Assembly (NCBI GenBank): GCA_027491555.1
Contig: JAOZGN010000019.1
Location: forward strand, 1 to 64,000
Direction: 5' to 3'
DNA length: 64,000 nt
Source: Thermoproteota archaeon
GTDB lineage: Archaea; Thermoproteota; Korarchaeia; Korarchaeales; Korarchaeaceae
The position numbers and the translations under genes are program-made. Positions 42,653-51,031 of the stretch are shown here, piece after piece. The notes beneath the pieces are model-generated. The model was not told the DNA's origin. It did not search any database and saw nothing but the letters and a program-made list of their open reading frames with translations. Numbering within the stretch: position 1 is the stretch's first letter; every line of letters starts with the position of its first letter.

Positions 42653-43459
42653 TCACCTCCTCCTCACGAATGGGACCTGCTCCTCCATGAGGGCCTTGAT
42701 GGCGCTGATGGTCCATATGGTGAGCCTGCCCGGGACTCCTCCCGGGGCGAGGTGGATGACCCCCACATCCTTCACGCTGACAACGTCGACTCCGGGCACG
42801 TTCCTGGCCGCCCTCGATATGCCCTCGTCCTCGTGGTACACCACCAGCGGGCCCTTGGCCCTCTGCCTGACTCTTCCCCTCATCTTGCCCCTGCCTGCCC
42901 TTATCTTCCTGAACCTCCTCTTGAGTCTCTCGAGTTCCTCCTGAAGGCCTAGCTTCAGCAAGAACTCGTAGAAGTCCCTGGTCTTCTGGATGGAGGCCAG
43001 ATCGTCCACCACTATCACGGGGACCCCCTTGAGGTCACCCAGCCTGTGCTTGGCGGAGACCAGCTCGAGTGAAGCTGTGGCCGCGATCGCAGACCTTATG
43101 GCCAGCCTCCTCTCCTTCTTGTTGATCCTCTCCCACACGACCTTGTCGGCCCTCGGGGCCTGAATTCTCACGCCTCCAACGGCCTGGTTGACCCTTGCGC
43201 CCCGCGAGGCGGCTGGATAGCCTCTGCCCTTGATCCTGGGGACCCTGGCAACGCCGTGGCCAGCGCCCCAAGACTCGGCCGAGGTCCTGAGCCCTGCGAG
43301 GGGGTCCCTACCCTGAGGCTGGATCCTGGCCGTGAGGCTGGACAGGTAGGCCCTCCTGATCACGTCGGGCCTTATGGGAGTCAGGAAGACCTCAGGCAGC
43401 TCCAGCTCGTCGACAACCTGAGCCTCCAAGTCGAGGACCGGACGCTTGACTTCGCTCAC
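42653..43459 (-). CDS. rpl4: Ribosomal protein L4
   Basis: The 268-residue archaeal L4 (L4e type) has FLTPIRPDVIRRAYLSS near the N-terminus, the extended loop VARVPRIKGRGYPAASRGARV (in parts) that reaches the exit tunnel, and a VIHLAPGGVPGRLTIWT C-terminal region. Its ATG overlaps the L3 stop by 4 bp. Confidence 0.97.
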   Translation of the reverse strand: MSEVKRPVLDLEAQVVDELELPEVFLTPIRPDVIRRAYLSSLTARIQPQGRDPLAGLRTSAESWGAGHGVARVPRIKGRGYPAASRGARVNQAVGGVRIQAPRADKVVWERINKKERRLAIRSAIAATASLELVSAKHRLGDLKGVPVIVVDDLASIQKTRDFYEFLLKLGLQEELERLKRRFRKIRAGRGKMRGRVRQRAKGPLVVYHEDEGISRAARNVPGVDVVSVKDVGVIHLAPGGVPGRLTIWTISAIKALMEEQVPFVRRR

Positions 43460-44577
43460 TCGCCTTCACCTCCCCCAGCGACAGCCTGGGCCTCCTGCGC
43501 CCTCTCTTCCTCCGCCTTGGGCCTGGCCTTGAGTATCTGCTCAAGGTAACCAACGCCGGACACGTAGATTATCCGGGGCTCCGGGAGGTCCTCGACATAG
43601 GGCCTTATCGGGTGCCTCATCATCACGAACCTCTTTGCGGGCCCCGGCACAGAACCTGAGAGTAGGACGTAGTCGCTCCTCACCCTGCCGTAGCCCTTGA
43701 ACCCGCCGCCCGGCGGGTTGAGATCCGGGAACGCCTCCTCTACGAGCCCACCCTCATCCGAGTAATTCGCCAGGCCTACGAGCAAGACGCGCTTGTTGTA
43801 CTCCGTCCTCTTGTGGTAGCCCGTCTGGCCAGCGCGAGGCACCCTCCACGTCACGAAGGGTGGGTGCCTGGAGCCGAGGCTGCCCACCCTCCACCTGCCC
43901 TTGCCGGCCTTGTGCCTCAGGAGCTCAACGCCGAACCTCCTCACGACACCCTGCCACCCGCGGCCCTTGGTGACCGCCGTGACGTCGATCAGCTGGCCCA
44001 CCTTGAAGACGTCGGAGACCCTGACAATCGTGCCGACCATCTCCATAGCCTTCTCCAGTCGCTCCTGTACTGTGGACCCCCTCAGCGGTATCTCTAGGAT
44101 CTCCGGCTTCTTCTTCGGCAGGGCGGCCAGCTTGGGCTGGGTGGCTACGATTATCCTGACTTCCCTGACGGACTCCTTGTTCTCCTCTATCTTCCTGGCG
44201 GCCGTGTCCTCGTTGGTCAGGACCCCCTCCCTCTTGCCGAGGGTCATCGACCTCCGGATCTCGCCGGTTACCTCGAACTTCAGGTAGGTGGTGAGGGGCT
44301 TCAGGCCGTAGGGCGTCCTCGCGTAGGGCCTGACCCCTATCACCCTGACAGGAGGGGTCTCAACCACCGTCGAGGGGACGGCGATCTCCTGACCGGTGGT
44401 GGGCCTGCCCGGCCTGTCCTCGACCATTATGACATGGGTCATGCCAGCCTTGTAGCCAGGAAAGCCGGCTAGGACGACCTGGTCCGACTCGATCTCGGGA
44501 TAGGAACGGAAGACAGCCTTCTGAGTGGCTGCGCGCTTCCTAGGCCGGAAAGCCAGTGAACCGTGCCTCCTAGGCAT
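43456..44577 (-). CDS. rpl3: Ribosomal protein L3
   Basis: The 373-residue archaeal L3 has MPRRHGSLAFRPRKRA at the N-terminus, DVTAVTKGRGWQGVVRRFGV (about 212-231) and GSRHPPFVTWRVPRAGQTGYH (in parts). ATG 44577 is chosen because GGGGTG lies 6 bp upstream; GTG 44586 adds three residues. The C-terminus has an Ala/Glu/Gln-rich extension after YLEQILKA. It is first in the L3-L4-L23-L2-S19 operon. Confidence 0.97.
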   Translation of the reverse strand: MPRRHGSLAFRPRKRAATQKAVFRSYPEIESDQVVLAGFPGYKAGMTHVIMVEDRPGRPTTGQEIAVPSTVVETPPVRVIGVRPYARTPYGLKPLTTYLKFEVTGEIRRSMTLGKREGVLTNEDTAARKIEENKESVREVRIIVATQPKLAALPKKKPEILEIPLRGSTVQERLEKAMEMVGTIVRVSDVFKVGQLIDVTAVTKGRGWQGVVRRFGVELLRHKAGKGRWRVGSLGSRHPPFVTWRVPRAGQTGYHKRTEYNKRVLLVGLANYSDEGGLVEEAFPDLNPPGGGFKGYGRVRSDYVLLSGSVPGPAKRFVMMRHPIRPYVEDLPEPRIIYVSGVGYLEQILKARPKAEEERAQEAQAVAGGGEGE

Positions 44578-44597
44578 CTGTAGCACCCCTCATTTGA

Positions 44598-44650
44598 TAC
44601 GGGCTTAACCCCGTACAACTCTCGGCGCGACCCCCGCCCCGGTTAATAAA
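44598..44650 (-). promoter_or_regulatory. L3 operon promoter and leader hairpin
   Basis: On the minus strand TTTATTAAC (44642-44650) is a TATA element that would start near 44620. The leader then contains TACGGGGTTAAGCCCGTA (44598-44615), a 6-bp perfect stem with a 6-nt loop, just before the GGGGTG Shine-Dalgarno sequence. A hairpin there could bind a ribosomal protein for autogenous control; this is inference. Confidence 0.5.
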
Positions 44651-44665
44651 CTTTGGAATGGCTCC

Positions 44666-45103
44666 TCAGACATCCAAGATCACGCGGGCTACCCACTCTC
44701 CGCCCTCCTCGTACACCTCCATGCCGTGGTAGGTTACCGCCTTGATCTCGGTCACTGCCTCGTGCCTCTCCGGATCCACCAGCTCCCCACGCGCGGTGGC
44801 CTCGAGCGAGTATCCCCCGTCGTCGCCCTGGGAGATTTTGACGTCGAAATCTGAGAACACGAGACCCTCTGTGTCCGTTATGAAAAGCAGCTCTGACAGC
44901 CAGTCGTGCAAGAGGATCACCAGGTCCGGGGCCTCGACGCGCACTACCCTAGACTCCCTGGGGGAAACCCTCTCCAGGTTGAGCATGGACGCGTACATGG
45001 CCCTGGCGGCCTGCCTGAACAGCTCCTCAAGGCTCTCTCCCCTGGCCTCGAAGGCTACGTCTGCGCCGTGATCCAAGAACCTGAATTCTCCCATCGGGGC
45101 CAC
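44666..45103 (-). CDS. Archease (RtcB ligase activator)
   Basis: The 145-residue protein has FRFLDHGADVAFEA near the N-terminus (metal-binding Asp/His), LLHDWLSELLFITD and EIKAVTYHGMEV, the archease signature. Archease activates the tRNA ligase RtcB, which joins exons after intron removal. This fits the EndA gene and intron-bearing tRNA-Gly in the window. GTG 45103 is 28 nt from a TATA element (GTTAAATC, 45127-45134), favouring a leaderless start; ATG 45094 is an alternative. Confidence 0.95.
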   Translation of the reverse strand: MAPMGEFRFLDHGADVAFEARGESLEELFRQAARAMYASMLNLERVSPRESRVVRVEAPDLVILLHDWLSELLFITDTEGLVFSDFDVKISQGDDGGYSLEATARGELVDPERHEAVTEIKAVTYHGMEVYEEGGEWVARVILDV

Positions 45104-45145
45104 CCGAGCGTTCTACAAGGCGTGGCGATTTAACCTAACCCTGAC

Positions 45146-45997
45146 CTAGCCTTTGATCACCACATACGCGTCTCCGATCCTGAGCGTCCTCTTGAAGGTC
45201 CTGGCTCCAGGCTCGAACACGCAGTACCTGTTCTCCTCAACTAGGAGGCGTGAGATCAGGGCTGCGAGCTTTTCGGCGGTGAAGTTGGCTGTCTCGGCCG
45301 GAATCGGTCCAACGGCGATCGTGACGTTCACCTTCCCAGGCCCAACGCTCGAGGACTCCGCCTCCAGCGGATAGCCGTCGAAGTTCGCAGAGGTCGCCTC
45401 CCCTACTCCCAGGCTGAGCCTGCCGAGGCCGACCACATCCAACTCGATGGTCTCGTTCTGGTAGGTGACGTTCACCCAGCCCGCGCTCACCGAACTCCCC
45501 TGGAACACGGTGACCGTCAGCCTCAGAGTTAGGCCCTCCTCTCCCAGCGAGGCCGTCAGGTTCTGCAGCCTAGCGACGCCCGGCCGGGGGGCGCAGGACC
45601 CGATGAACGCCGTGTAGGTCTCATCGGTGGTGTTTATTATCCAAATCACGTTGTACGGGAAGTTCTCAGATGGGACGACCGGCCTGAGCTCTTGGACTCC
45701 CGTGTTAGGAGCGGCCAGGTACAGGGCCACGCCGCCCGTTGTGAGGTTGAGCGCCAGGGTCCAGAGGAGGAAGAACGCCAGGAAGGACGTCATGAAGAAC
45801 TCCCTGTACGCCTTGTAGATCCCCACCTCCGAGATAGCCCCCCTCCTCCAGGTCAGGAAGGCCGTTCCTGCTGCAACGTCCGTGAAGAAGAAGAGCGTAA
45901 GGCCCTCAGTGGCAGACAGTCCCAACAAGCCAGCGATGATGCCCGTGAGGGATGCCAGTGAGAGCTTGAGCCAGAACAGGGAGTCCTTGAGAGTCAT
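45146..45997 (-). CDS. EMC6-like membrane protein with C-terminal ectodomain
   Basis: The first 95 residues form three transmembrane helices (about 11-30, 31-48, 67-90) with SLASLTGIIAGLLGLSATEG and an LWTL in helix 3, closely resembling eukaryotic EMC6 (RTSVSALSGATAGILGLTG). EMC6 is a core subunit of the ER membrane protein complex insertase. Residues about 95-283 form an added domain with at least six N-glycosylation sequons and two Cys, which the three-helix topology places outside the cell. The combination of EMC6-like core and ectodomain is unusual. It is divergent from RqcH across a shared TATA box. Confidence 0.72.
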   Translation of the reverse strand: MTLKDSLFWLKLSLASLTGIIAGLLGLSATEGLTLFFFTDVAAGTAFLTWRRGAISEVGIYKAYREFFMTSFLAFFLLWTLALNLTTGGVALYLAAPNTGVQELRPVVPSENFPYNVIWIINTTDETYTAFIGSCAPRPGVARLQNLTASLGEEGLTLRLTVTVFQGSSVSAGWVNVTYQNETIELDVVGLGRLSLGVGEATSANFDGYPLEAESSSVGPGKVNVTIAVGPIPAETANFTAEKLAALISRLLVEENRYCVFEPGARTFKRTLRIGDAYVVIKG

Positions 45998-46027
45998 GCC
46001 TATCGGGCCGTCCGCGGCCCGCCTCCG

Positions 46028-46035
46028 CTTTAAAG
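46028..46035. promoter_or_regulatory. Palindromic TATA box shared by EMC6-like and RqcH genes
   Basis: CTTTAAAG is a perfect palindrome whose midpoint is about 31 nt from the RqcH ATG at 46063 and about 35 nt from the EMC6-like ATG at 45997. No Shine-Dalgarno sequence is obvious before either, which fits leaderless messages both ways. Confidence 0.6.
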
Positions 46036-46062
46036 ACGTAGACCTGGGGCGCCCACGCGAAG

Positions 46063-47955
46063 ATGTCGGCTAGACTCAAGATGGCCGGAATAGAGCTCAG
46101 ATTCGTCCTGCGAGAGCTCAAGGAGCTTCTCCCGCTGAAGGTGGAGAAGGTCTACCAGATGGCAGACTCCCTGTTCTCCTTCAAGCTCGGTGGAGGGGCC
46201 AGGAGGAGCGAGCTCATAGCGTGGCTCGGCGGCGCCATGTACCTGAGCGAGTACGACTGGGCCAAGCCCAAGACCCCGACCCCTTTGGCAATGGGGCTCC
46301 GCAAGAGGTTAAAGGGGGCCAAGATAGTCGAGATAGAGCAGTTAAAGCTGGAGAGGGTAGCCAGCCTCCGGTACGAGGGAGAGTACTCTGGCTGGATCCA
46401 CGTAGAGCTGTTTGGCAGGGGGAACCTCGTGCTCACGGACGAGGAGGGAGTCATAGTCCAGCTGGCACGGCCTCTCAAGGTTAGGGCCCGTGAGCTGAAG
46501 AGGGGTGTGAGGTACGAGTACCCCCCGAGCGACTCTGTGGAGCCCGATGGGCTGGACATGAACTCCATGCTGGAGGAGATGGCGTCACACCGTGACCTAG
46601 AGCTGTGGAGGTTCCTGACCTTCCGACTGGGGATCGGCCCGCCATACGCCGAGGAGGTGGCATTCGTAGCCGGCGCCAATCTGAGGTCAAAGCTGGGTGA
46701 TCAAGAGAGCCTCTGGCGGCAAATCGCGCGTGCCTCCGCGGAGATCTTGGCGAGAATTGGCGAGCCCGCCGAGCCCACCCTCTATAAGGAGGGCGGTGTC
46801 TACGTGGACTTCTCTGCCTTTCCGCTACGAGTTCTGGCAGAGAGATATGAGGCTGAGAGGGTTAGGGGTCGGTTGAACGCCGTGCTGGACATGTATCTCA
46901 CCGAGAGGGTAGTCGAGGAGGTCGCCCGTGGGGAGCATGCCATCGGTCCCTCCGAGGGCGTCAGGAAGCAGGTGGAGCTGAAGGCCAGGTATGAGGAGGA
47001 GGCGGCCAGGCTGAGGGCACTAGCAGACGAAATCTTCACTCGGCTCGCGGAGGTGGACTCAATACTAGCGGAGGTCCGGAGGGGTCAGCCGCCGGAGGGG
47101 GTTGAGGTCGATAGGGGGAGGGGCGTTGTCACCCTCAGGCTCGCCGCCGGCGAGGTAGAGCTGAACCTCAGGTCGTCCGCAGCAGAGAACGCCTCCAGGC
47201 TGTACGAGAGGGCAAAGAAGCTGGAACAGAAAGCCGCCAGGATTGAGGAGATCTTGAAGGACCTCGAGAGCCGACTCGCTCGACCGGAGCCAGAGTACGC
47301 GGTTCAGGTCAGGAGGCGGAGGAGGCGGGCCTGGTACGAGAGGTTCAGGTGGTTCCCCTCGTCCGGCGGAATGCTCGTGGTGGCCGGGCTAGACGCGTCG
47401 ACCAACAGAGAACTTGTGAGGCGGTACATGGAGCCTTCAGACCTGTTCTTCCACGTCGACATGCCTGGAGGCGCAGTTGTGATAGTGAAGACGGGCGGGG
47501 CTGAGGTTGACGAGGCCACGATAAGGGAGGCGGCGTGCTACGCGGCCTCCTACTCGCGGGCTTGGAGGGAAGGCCTGTCGCAGGCCGATGTATTCTACGT
47601 TCGCGGGGAACAGGTCTCCACGCACGCGCCTCCCGGCATGTTCCTGCCGAAGGGCTCCTTCTACATAGTGGGCAGGAGAGGATACTTGAGGGGTGAGCTC
47701 AGGCTTGAGATAGGCCTAATGGAAAGAAAGGGGGAGTACAAGCTTATCTCAAGGCCCCCGGGTGCCGGAGGAAACCTGGTCGTTGGATACGAGATCGCGC
47801 CCGGCGATCTCCCAAAGGAGAGGGCCACAACAGTTTTAATCGAGAGCCTGAGAGATGCCGCAAGGAAGAGGGGAGTGCCCACAGAGATCGAGGTGGAGGA
47901 TCTCCAGAGGCTACTGCCCTCTGGCGGGGTCCGGATCGTGGCCCTGGTCAGTTGA
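46063..47955 (+). CDS. rqcH: Ribosome quality control protein RqcH/NFACT
   Basis: The 630-residue protein has an NFACT-N domain (about 5-170, KVEKVYQMADSLFSFKL, WIHVELFGRGNLVLTD), a helix-hairpin region, a charged coiled coil (about 300-400) and an NFACT-R domain (about 425-560). The latter includes WFPSSGGMLVVAGLDASTN, DLFFHVDMPGGAVVIVK and FLPKGSFYIVGRRGYL. This family, called Rqc2/NEMF in eukaryotes and RqcH in bacteria and archaea, binds stalled 50S-peptidyl-tRNA and adds C-terminal tails. The GRD of the R domain reads GLD here. Confidence 0.94.
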   Translation: MSARLKMAGIELRFVLRELKELLPLKVEKVYQMADSLFSFKLGGGARRSELIAWLGGAMYLSEYDWAKPKTPTPLAMGLRKRLKGAKIVEIEQLKLERVASLRYEGEYSGWIHVELFGRGNLVLTDEEGVIVQLARPLKVRARELKRGVRYEYPPSDSVEPDGLDMNSMLEEMASHRDLELWRFLTFRLGIGPPYAEEVAFVAGANLRSKLGDQESLWRQIARASAEILARIGEPAEPTLYKEGGVYVDFSAFPLRVLAERYEAERVRGRLNAVLDMYLTERVVEEVARGEHAIGPSEGVRKQVELKARYEEEAARLRALADEIFTRLAEVDSILAEVRRGQPPEGVEVDRGRGVVTLRLAAGEVELNLRSSAAENASRLYERAKKLEQKAARIEEILKDLESRLARPEPEYAVQVRRRRRRAWYERFRWFPSSGGMLVVAGLDASTNRELVRRYMEPSDLFFHVDMPGGAVVIVKTGGAEVDEATIREAACYAASYSRAWREGLSQADVFYVRGEQVSTHAPPGMFLPKGSFYIVGRRGYLRGELRLEIGLMERKGEYKLISRPPGAGGNLVVGYEIAPGDLPKERATTVLIESLRDAARKRGVPTEIEVEDLQRLLPSGGVRIVALVS

Positions 47956-47971
47956 TGTGGGGGTTTGAGAG

Positions 47972-48466
47972 TTGAGGTGGGCGCTGGTACCGCCCCCCGA
48001 GGAAGACGCTTCCGAGGAGGGACTCAAGGTTAGCGAGGTTATGACGCCGAAGGTCATCGCGGTCACGCCGGATGACAGCGTGGCTGAGGCCGCCAGGCTG
48101 ATGAAGGAGCACGACATCGGATCCGTCGTGGTCATGGAGGGAGACAAGCTCGTGGGCATCCTGACGGAGCGGGACATAATTACCCGCTTCGTAGCCAGGG
48201 AGGATGGGAGGAAGCCTGAAGACGTCAAGGTCAGGGAGATAATGACGAAGAATCCGATACTCATCAACGAGAACGAGGACCTGATCGAGGCGGCCCGGAT
48301 CATGTCCGAGAAGAACGTCAGACGGCTCATAGTGGTAGACAAGGCGGGCAAGGTCGTCGGGGTCATCTCGGCTCGAGACGTCGTCAGGGTAGCCCCCCAC
48401 GTTGTGTTCATCCTGAGAGAGAGGCTCAGGCTCGCTAATTCTTGGAAAGGCACATTCCCCGTCTGA
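47972..48466 (+). CDS. CBS-pair protein
   Basis: The 164-residue protein consists of two CBS domains (about 17-75 and 83-140). They begin VSEVMTPKVIAVTPDDS and VREIMTKNPILINENED and end in GILTERDII and GVISARDVV. CBS pairs (Bateman modules) bind adenine nucleotides or SAM and regulate partner proteins. No output domain is fused. It starts at TTG 47972, 16 bp after RqcH, and is first of three consecutive CBS genes. Confidence 0.9.
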   Translation: MRWALVPPPEEDASEEGLKVSEVMTPKVIAVTPDDSVAEAARLMKEHDIGSVVVMEGDKLVGILTERDIITRFVAREDGRKPEDVKVREIMTKNPILINENEDLIEAARIMSEKNVRRLIVVDKAGKVVGVISARDVVRVAPHVVFILRERLRLANSWKGTFPV

Positions 48467-48486
48467 TCAAGGGGGGTTGAGTCGGG

Positions 48487-49326
48487 TTGGTGGCTAAAGT
48501 CGGGGACTACATGACCACTGAGGTGGCCGCCGTCACCCCTCAAGACACGCTGGGAGCCGTAAGGAACATGATGCTCGGGAGGAAGATCAAGAGAGTTCTC
48601 GTCGTCGATGGCGAGAGGCCGGTGGGGATAGTGACCGTTGACGACCTGGCCAGGGCGTGGGCCAAGAGAGGCCCTCCCTGGAGGTGGAGGAGTCCGGAGA
48701 ACGCCAGCGTCAGCAGGTATATGGCCAAGGACCTCGTGACTATATCGCCCCACTCATCCATCGTGGAGGCCGCCAGGCTGATGGTAGAGAGGGGGATAAG
48801 CGGCCTGCCGGTCGTCGAGGGCGATCGCGTCGTTGGGATCATAACGAAGACCGACCTGCTCAGGTACTTCGCTCGGGAGCTGAAGGGCCGGTTCAAGGTG
48901 CAGGACCTCATGACGAAGGACGTCGTCACCGTCCGCGAGACTGACAGCGTGAAGAAGGCGGCCATACTCATGAAAGAGAAGAGGATAAGCAGGCTGGTCG
49001 TGATCGGTCCGGACGGGAGGATCAAGGGAATCCTCACCGAGACGGACATAGCGTTCGTCGCTCCTGATAGGACCAGGAAATTCATCATCATTGACACTGG
49101 GGTGGGCAGGTCCAGCCGGGAGGTGAGGCTCGGGTCTGTTGGGGAATTGATGAGCAACCCCGTCGTGACTGTTCGGCCAGATTCGGACGCCTCCAAGGCG
49201 GCTAGGGTCATGCTGGACTGGAGGATAAGCGGGCTCCCGGTTTCTCCTGACGGGGAGACGCTTGTGGGTATTATCACTAAGACCGACATCATTAGGGGGA
49301 TCGTCATTGGGTCGCCTGCGGAGTAA
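48487..49326 (+). CDS. Four-CBS-domain protein
   Basis: The 279-residue protein is made of four CBS domains (starting about 5, 75, 138 and 217), with YMTTEVAAVTPQD, YMAKDLVTISPHS, LMTKDVVTVRETD and LMSNPVVTVRPDS motifs. Two units share the near-identical ISGLPV and GIITKTD endings, pointing to internal duplication. There is no effector domain. Its 3' end overlaps the next gene by 20 bp. Confidence 0.9.
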   Translation: MVAKVGDYMTTEVAAVTPQDTLGAVRNMMLGRKIKRVLVVDGERPVGIVTVDDLARAWAKRGPPWRWRSPENASVSRYMAKDLVTISPHSSIVEAARLMVERGISGLPVVEGDRVVGIITKTDLLRYFARELKGRFKVQDLMTKDVVTVRETDSVKKAAILMKEKRISRLVVIGPDGRIKGILTETDIAFVAPDRTRKFIIIDTGVGRSSREVRLGSVGELMSNPVVTVRPDSDASKAARVMLDWRISGLPVSPDGETLVGIITKTDIIRGIVIGSPAE

Positions 49327-50110
49327 GCCCGTCGAGGAGTTCATGAATCGGGATCCCGTCGCCGTAAGCAAGGACGAGCAGATTTGGGTGGCCCTCGAGA
49401 TCATGGAGAGGCGGGGGATCACCCACCTGCCCGTCCTGTCCGGCTCAAGAGTGGTGGGCGTGATAGCCGCATGGGATCTCATGCAGGGCTTGGGGTCTGC
49501 CAGGCTCCAGAGGACTGTCTCGCGGAGGGTCTACGTGAGCTCGCTCATGACGGAGCCTGCGATCACCGTGAGCCCGACGGATACCCTTGACAGGGCCATC
49601 TTCCTCTTCAAGGACAGGGACATAAGCTTCCTCCCGGTGGTGGACGGTGACGGGGCACTCCTGGGGACCCTCACGGAGACCGACCTCATGAGGCTCCTCT
49701 CCGACAGGTCTGAGCCCCCCGTCAGCGAGTTGATGACCGTCAACTACCCCAGGATTCTGCTCATCGACCGGATAGTTCACGCCAGATCGAAGATGCTCGA
49801 GACCGGGGCCAGGGTTCTGCCTGTAGTCGACGAGGGAATTGTCGTTGGGCTCGTGACCGACTTCATCCTGGCGAAGGCGTTCATGGAGGTCCGGGAGGAG
49901 ATCGACCCCAAGAGGATGGATGCAGCCGTGAGGAGGATCTTGATCGAGGATGTTATGATGGAGAGCCCGCCCACCCTGAGCCCGGCCGATCCCGTGGGGG
50001 AGGCCGCCGATACACTCGCAGGGCAGGGCATCCCGGCTGTCCCGGTAGTGGAGAGAGGGCTTTCCCTAGCTGGCGTGATCACCAGGAAGGATCTCTTGGA
50101 CCTGATCTGA
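49307..50110 (+). CDS. Four-CBS-domain protein
   Basis: The 267-residue protein has four CBS domains (starting about 5, 75, 135 and 205), with FMNRDPVAVSKDE, LMTEPAITVSPTD, a degenerate third unit (LMTVNYPRILLID) and VMMESPPTLSPAD. I place the start at TTG 49307, preceded by AGGGGGATC within the end of the previous gene; a longer frame reaches GTG 49262. With its neighbours it makes ten CBS units in one transcript. Confidence 0.88.
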   Translation: MGRLRSKPVEEFMNRDPVAVSKDEQIWVALEIMERRGITHLPVLSGSRVVGVIAAWDLMQGLGSARLQRTVSRRVYVSSLMTEPAITVSPTDTLDRAIFLFKDRDISFLPVVDGDGALLGTLTETDLMRLLSDRSEPPVSELMTVNYPRILLIDRIVHARSKMLETGARVLPVVDEGIVVGLVTDFILAKAFMEVREEIDPKRMDAAVRRILIEDVMMESPPTLSPADPVGEAADTLAGQGIPAVPVVERGLSLAGVITRKDLLDLI

Positions 50111-50133
50111 TCCGGCTGAGCTGGGCCCGCTCA

Positions 50134-50979
50134 CTAGGCGGCGAGGTTGTCCAGCAGCATCGAGAGTAGTCCAACCATCATGGCGACCTTGAGGATTCCG
50201 CTGACGGCCCCCGCGCTCCTCGGTTCGATGCGAGCTGACCTCCTCGCAACATCCAGAAGAAGTGCACACGCCAGGGCGGACCCAACGGCGTACGTCGTGC
50301 CGGTTAGGCCCAGCGCGGCGGGGGCGATCGTCAGAGCCACCGTGAGCAGCGTGAGGGCTAGGATCGCGCGCCGCGTCGCCTCCACCCCAGCCGTTATTGG
50401 AAATGTCTTGAGGCCCAGCGCGCTGTCCCCCGGAAGATCCTCCACTCCCTTGACCAGCTCTCTGGCCGTGTTGGAGGTGAACGCGATGAGGGAGAAGAGA
50501 ACCACCTTAAGGGAAAGCTCACCGGCCGCCAGCGCCCCGTAGAGTAGCGTGCACGCCACCCCCAGGCTGACCAAGAGGTTGCCCGGCAGGCCCATGGCCT
50601 TTATCCTGGCGGCGTAGAGAAAGTACGCCAGCGAGAAGGCCGCCGCCATGACCCCCAGCGCGGGCCCCTGGAGGAGCGCGATCACTGTTGCGAGAAGTGA
50701 GAGAGAGGCGTAGACAATGATGGCCTCGGCTCCGCTCACGACTCCGCTGGGTAGGGGTCTCCACGGCTTGTTTATTCTGTCAATCTCTACATCGAAGTAG
50801 TCGTTCACGGCGTTGCCAGCCATGAGCACGAGAGGCGGAACAATGGCTGTGATGAGTAGGTCCCACGAGGCGTCCGTCCTGACGGCCGTCCAGCCCACAA
50901 TCGGTCCAATCGCGGCCATGACTGCATTCTTGGGGCGGAGCAGTCTGAGAAAACCTACCGCTCTCCGCGCGATTTGCAT
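50134..50979 (-). CDS. Geranylgeranylglycerol-phosphate geranylgeranyltransferase (UbiA family)
   Basis: The 281-residue membrane protein has seven to nine helices and the archaeal lipid-synthesis UbiA motifs NAVNDYFDVEIDRINKPWRP (about 57-76) and a second Asp-rich loop NTARELVKGVEDLPGD (about 173-188). It adds the second geranylgeranyl chain to make digeranylgeranylglyceryl phosphate, the archaeal membrane lipid core. It starts at ATG 50979, 26 nt from the midpoint of the TATA shared with the divergent oxidoreductase. Confidence 0.93.
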   Translation of the reverse strand: MQIARRAVGFLRLLRPKNAVMAAIGPIVGWTAVRTDASWDLLITAIVPPLVLMAGNAVNDYFDVEIDRINKPWRPLPSGVVSGAEAIIVYASLSLLATVIALLQGPALGVMAAAFSLAYFLYAARIKAMGLPGNLLVSLGVACTLLYGALAAGELSLKVVLFSLIAFTSNTARELVKGVEDLPGDSALGLKTFPITAGVEATRRAILALTLLTVALTIAPAALGLTGTTYAVGSALACALLLDVARRSARIEPRSAGAVSGILKVAMMVGLLSMLLDNLAA

Positions 50980-51001
50980 CGGGCCCAGTCGGCTCCGCCA
51001 C

Positions 51002-51009
51002 TTTATATT
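51002..51009. promoter_or_regulatory. TATA box shared by UbiA-family and Gfo/Idh genes
   Basis: TTTATATT has its midpoint 26 nt from the UbiA ATG (minus) and 27 nt from the oxidoreductase ATG (plus). The near-equal spacing and the lack of other AT-rich DNA in the 52-bp spacer support bidirectional, leaderless transcription. Confidence 0.65.
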
Positions 51010-51031
51010 GCCTGAGGGGGCGCTCGCCGAG

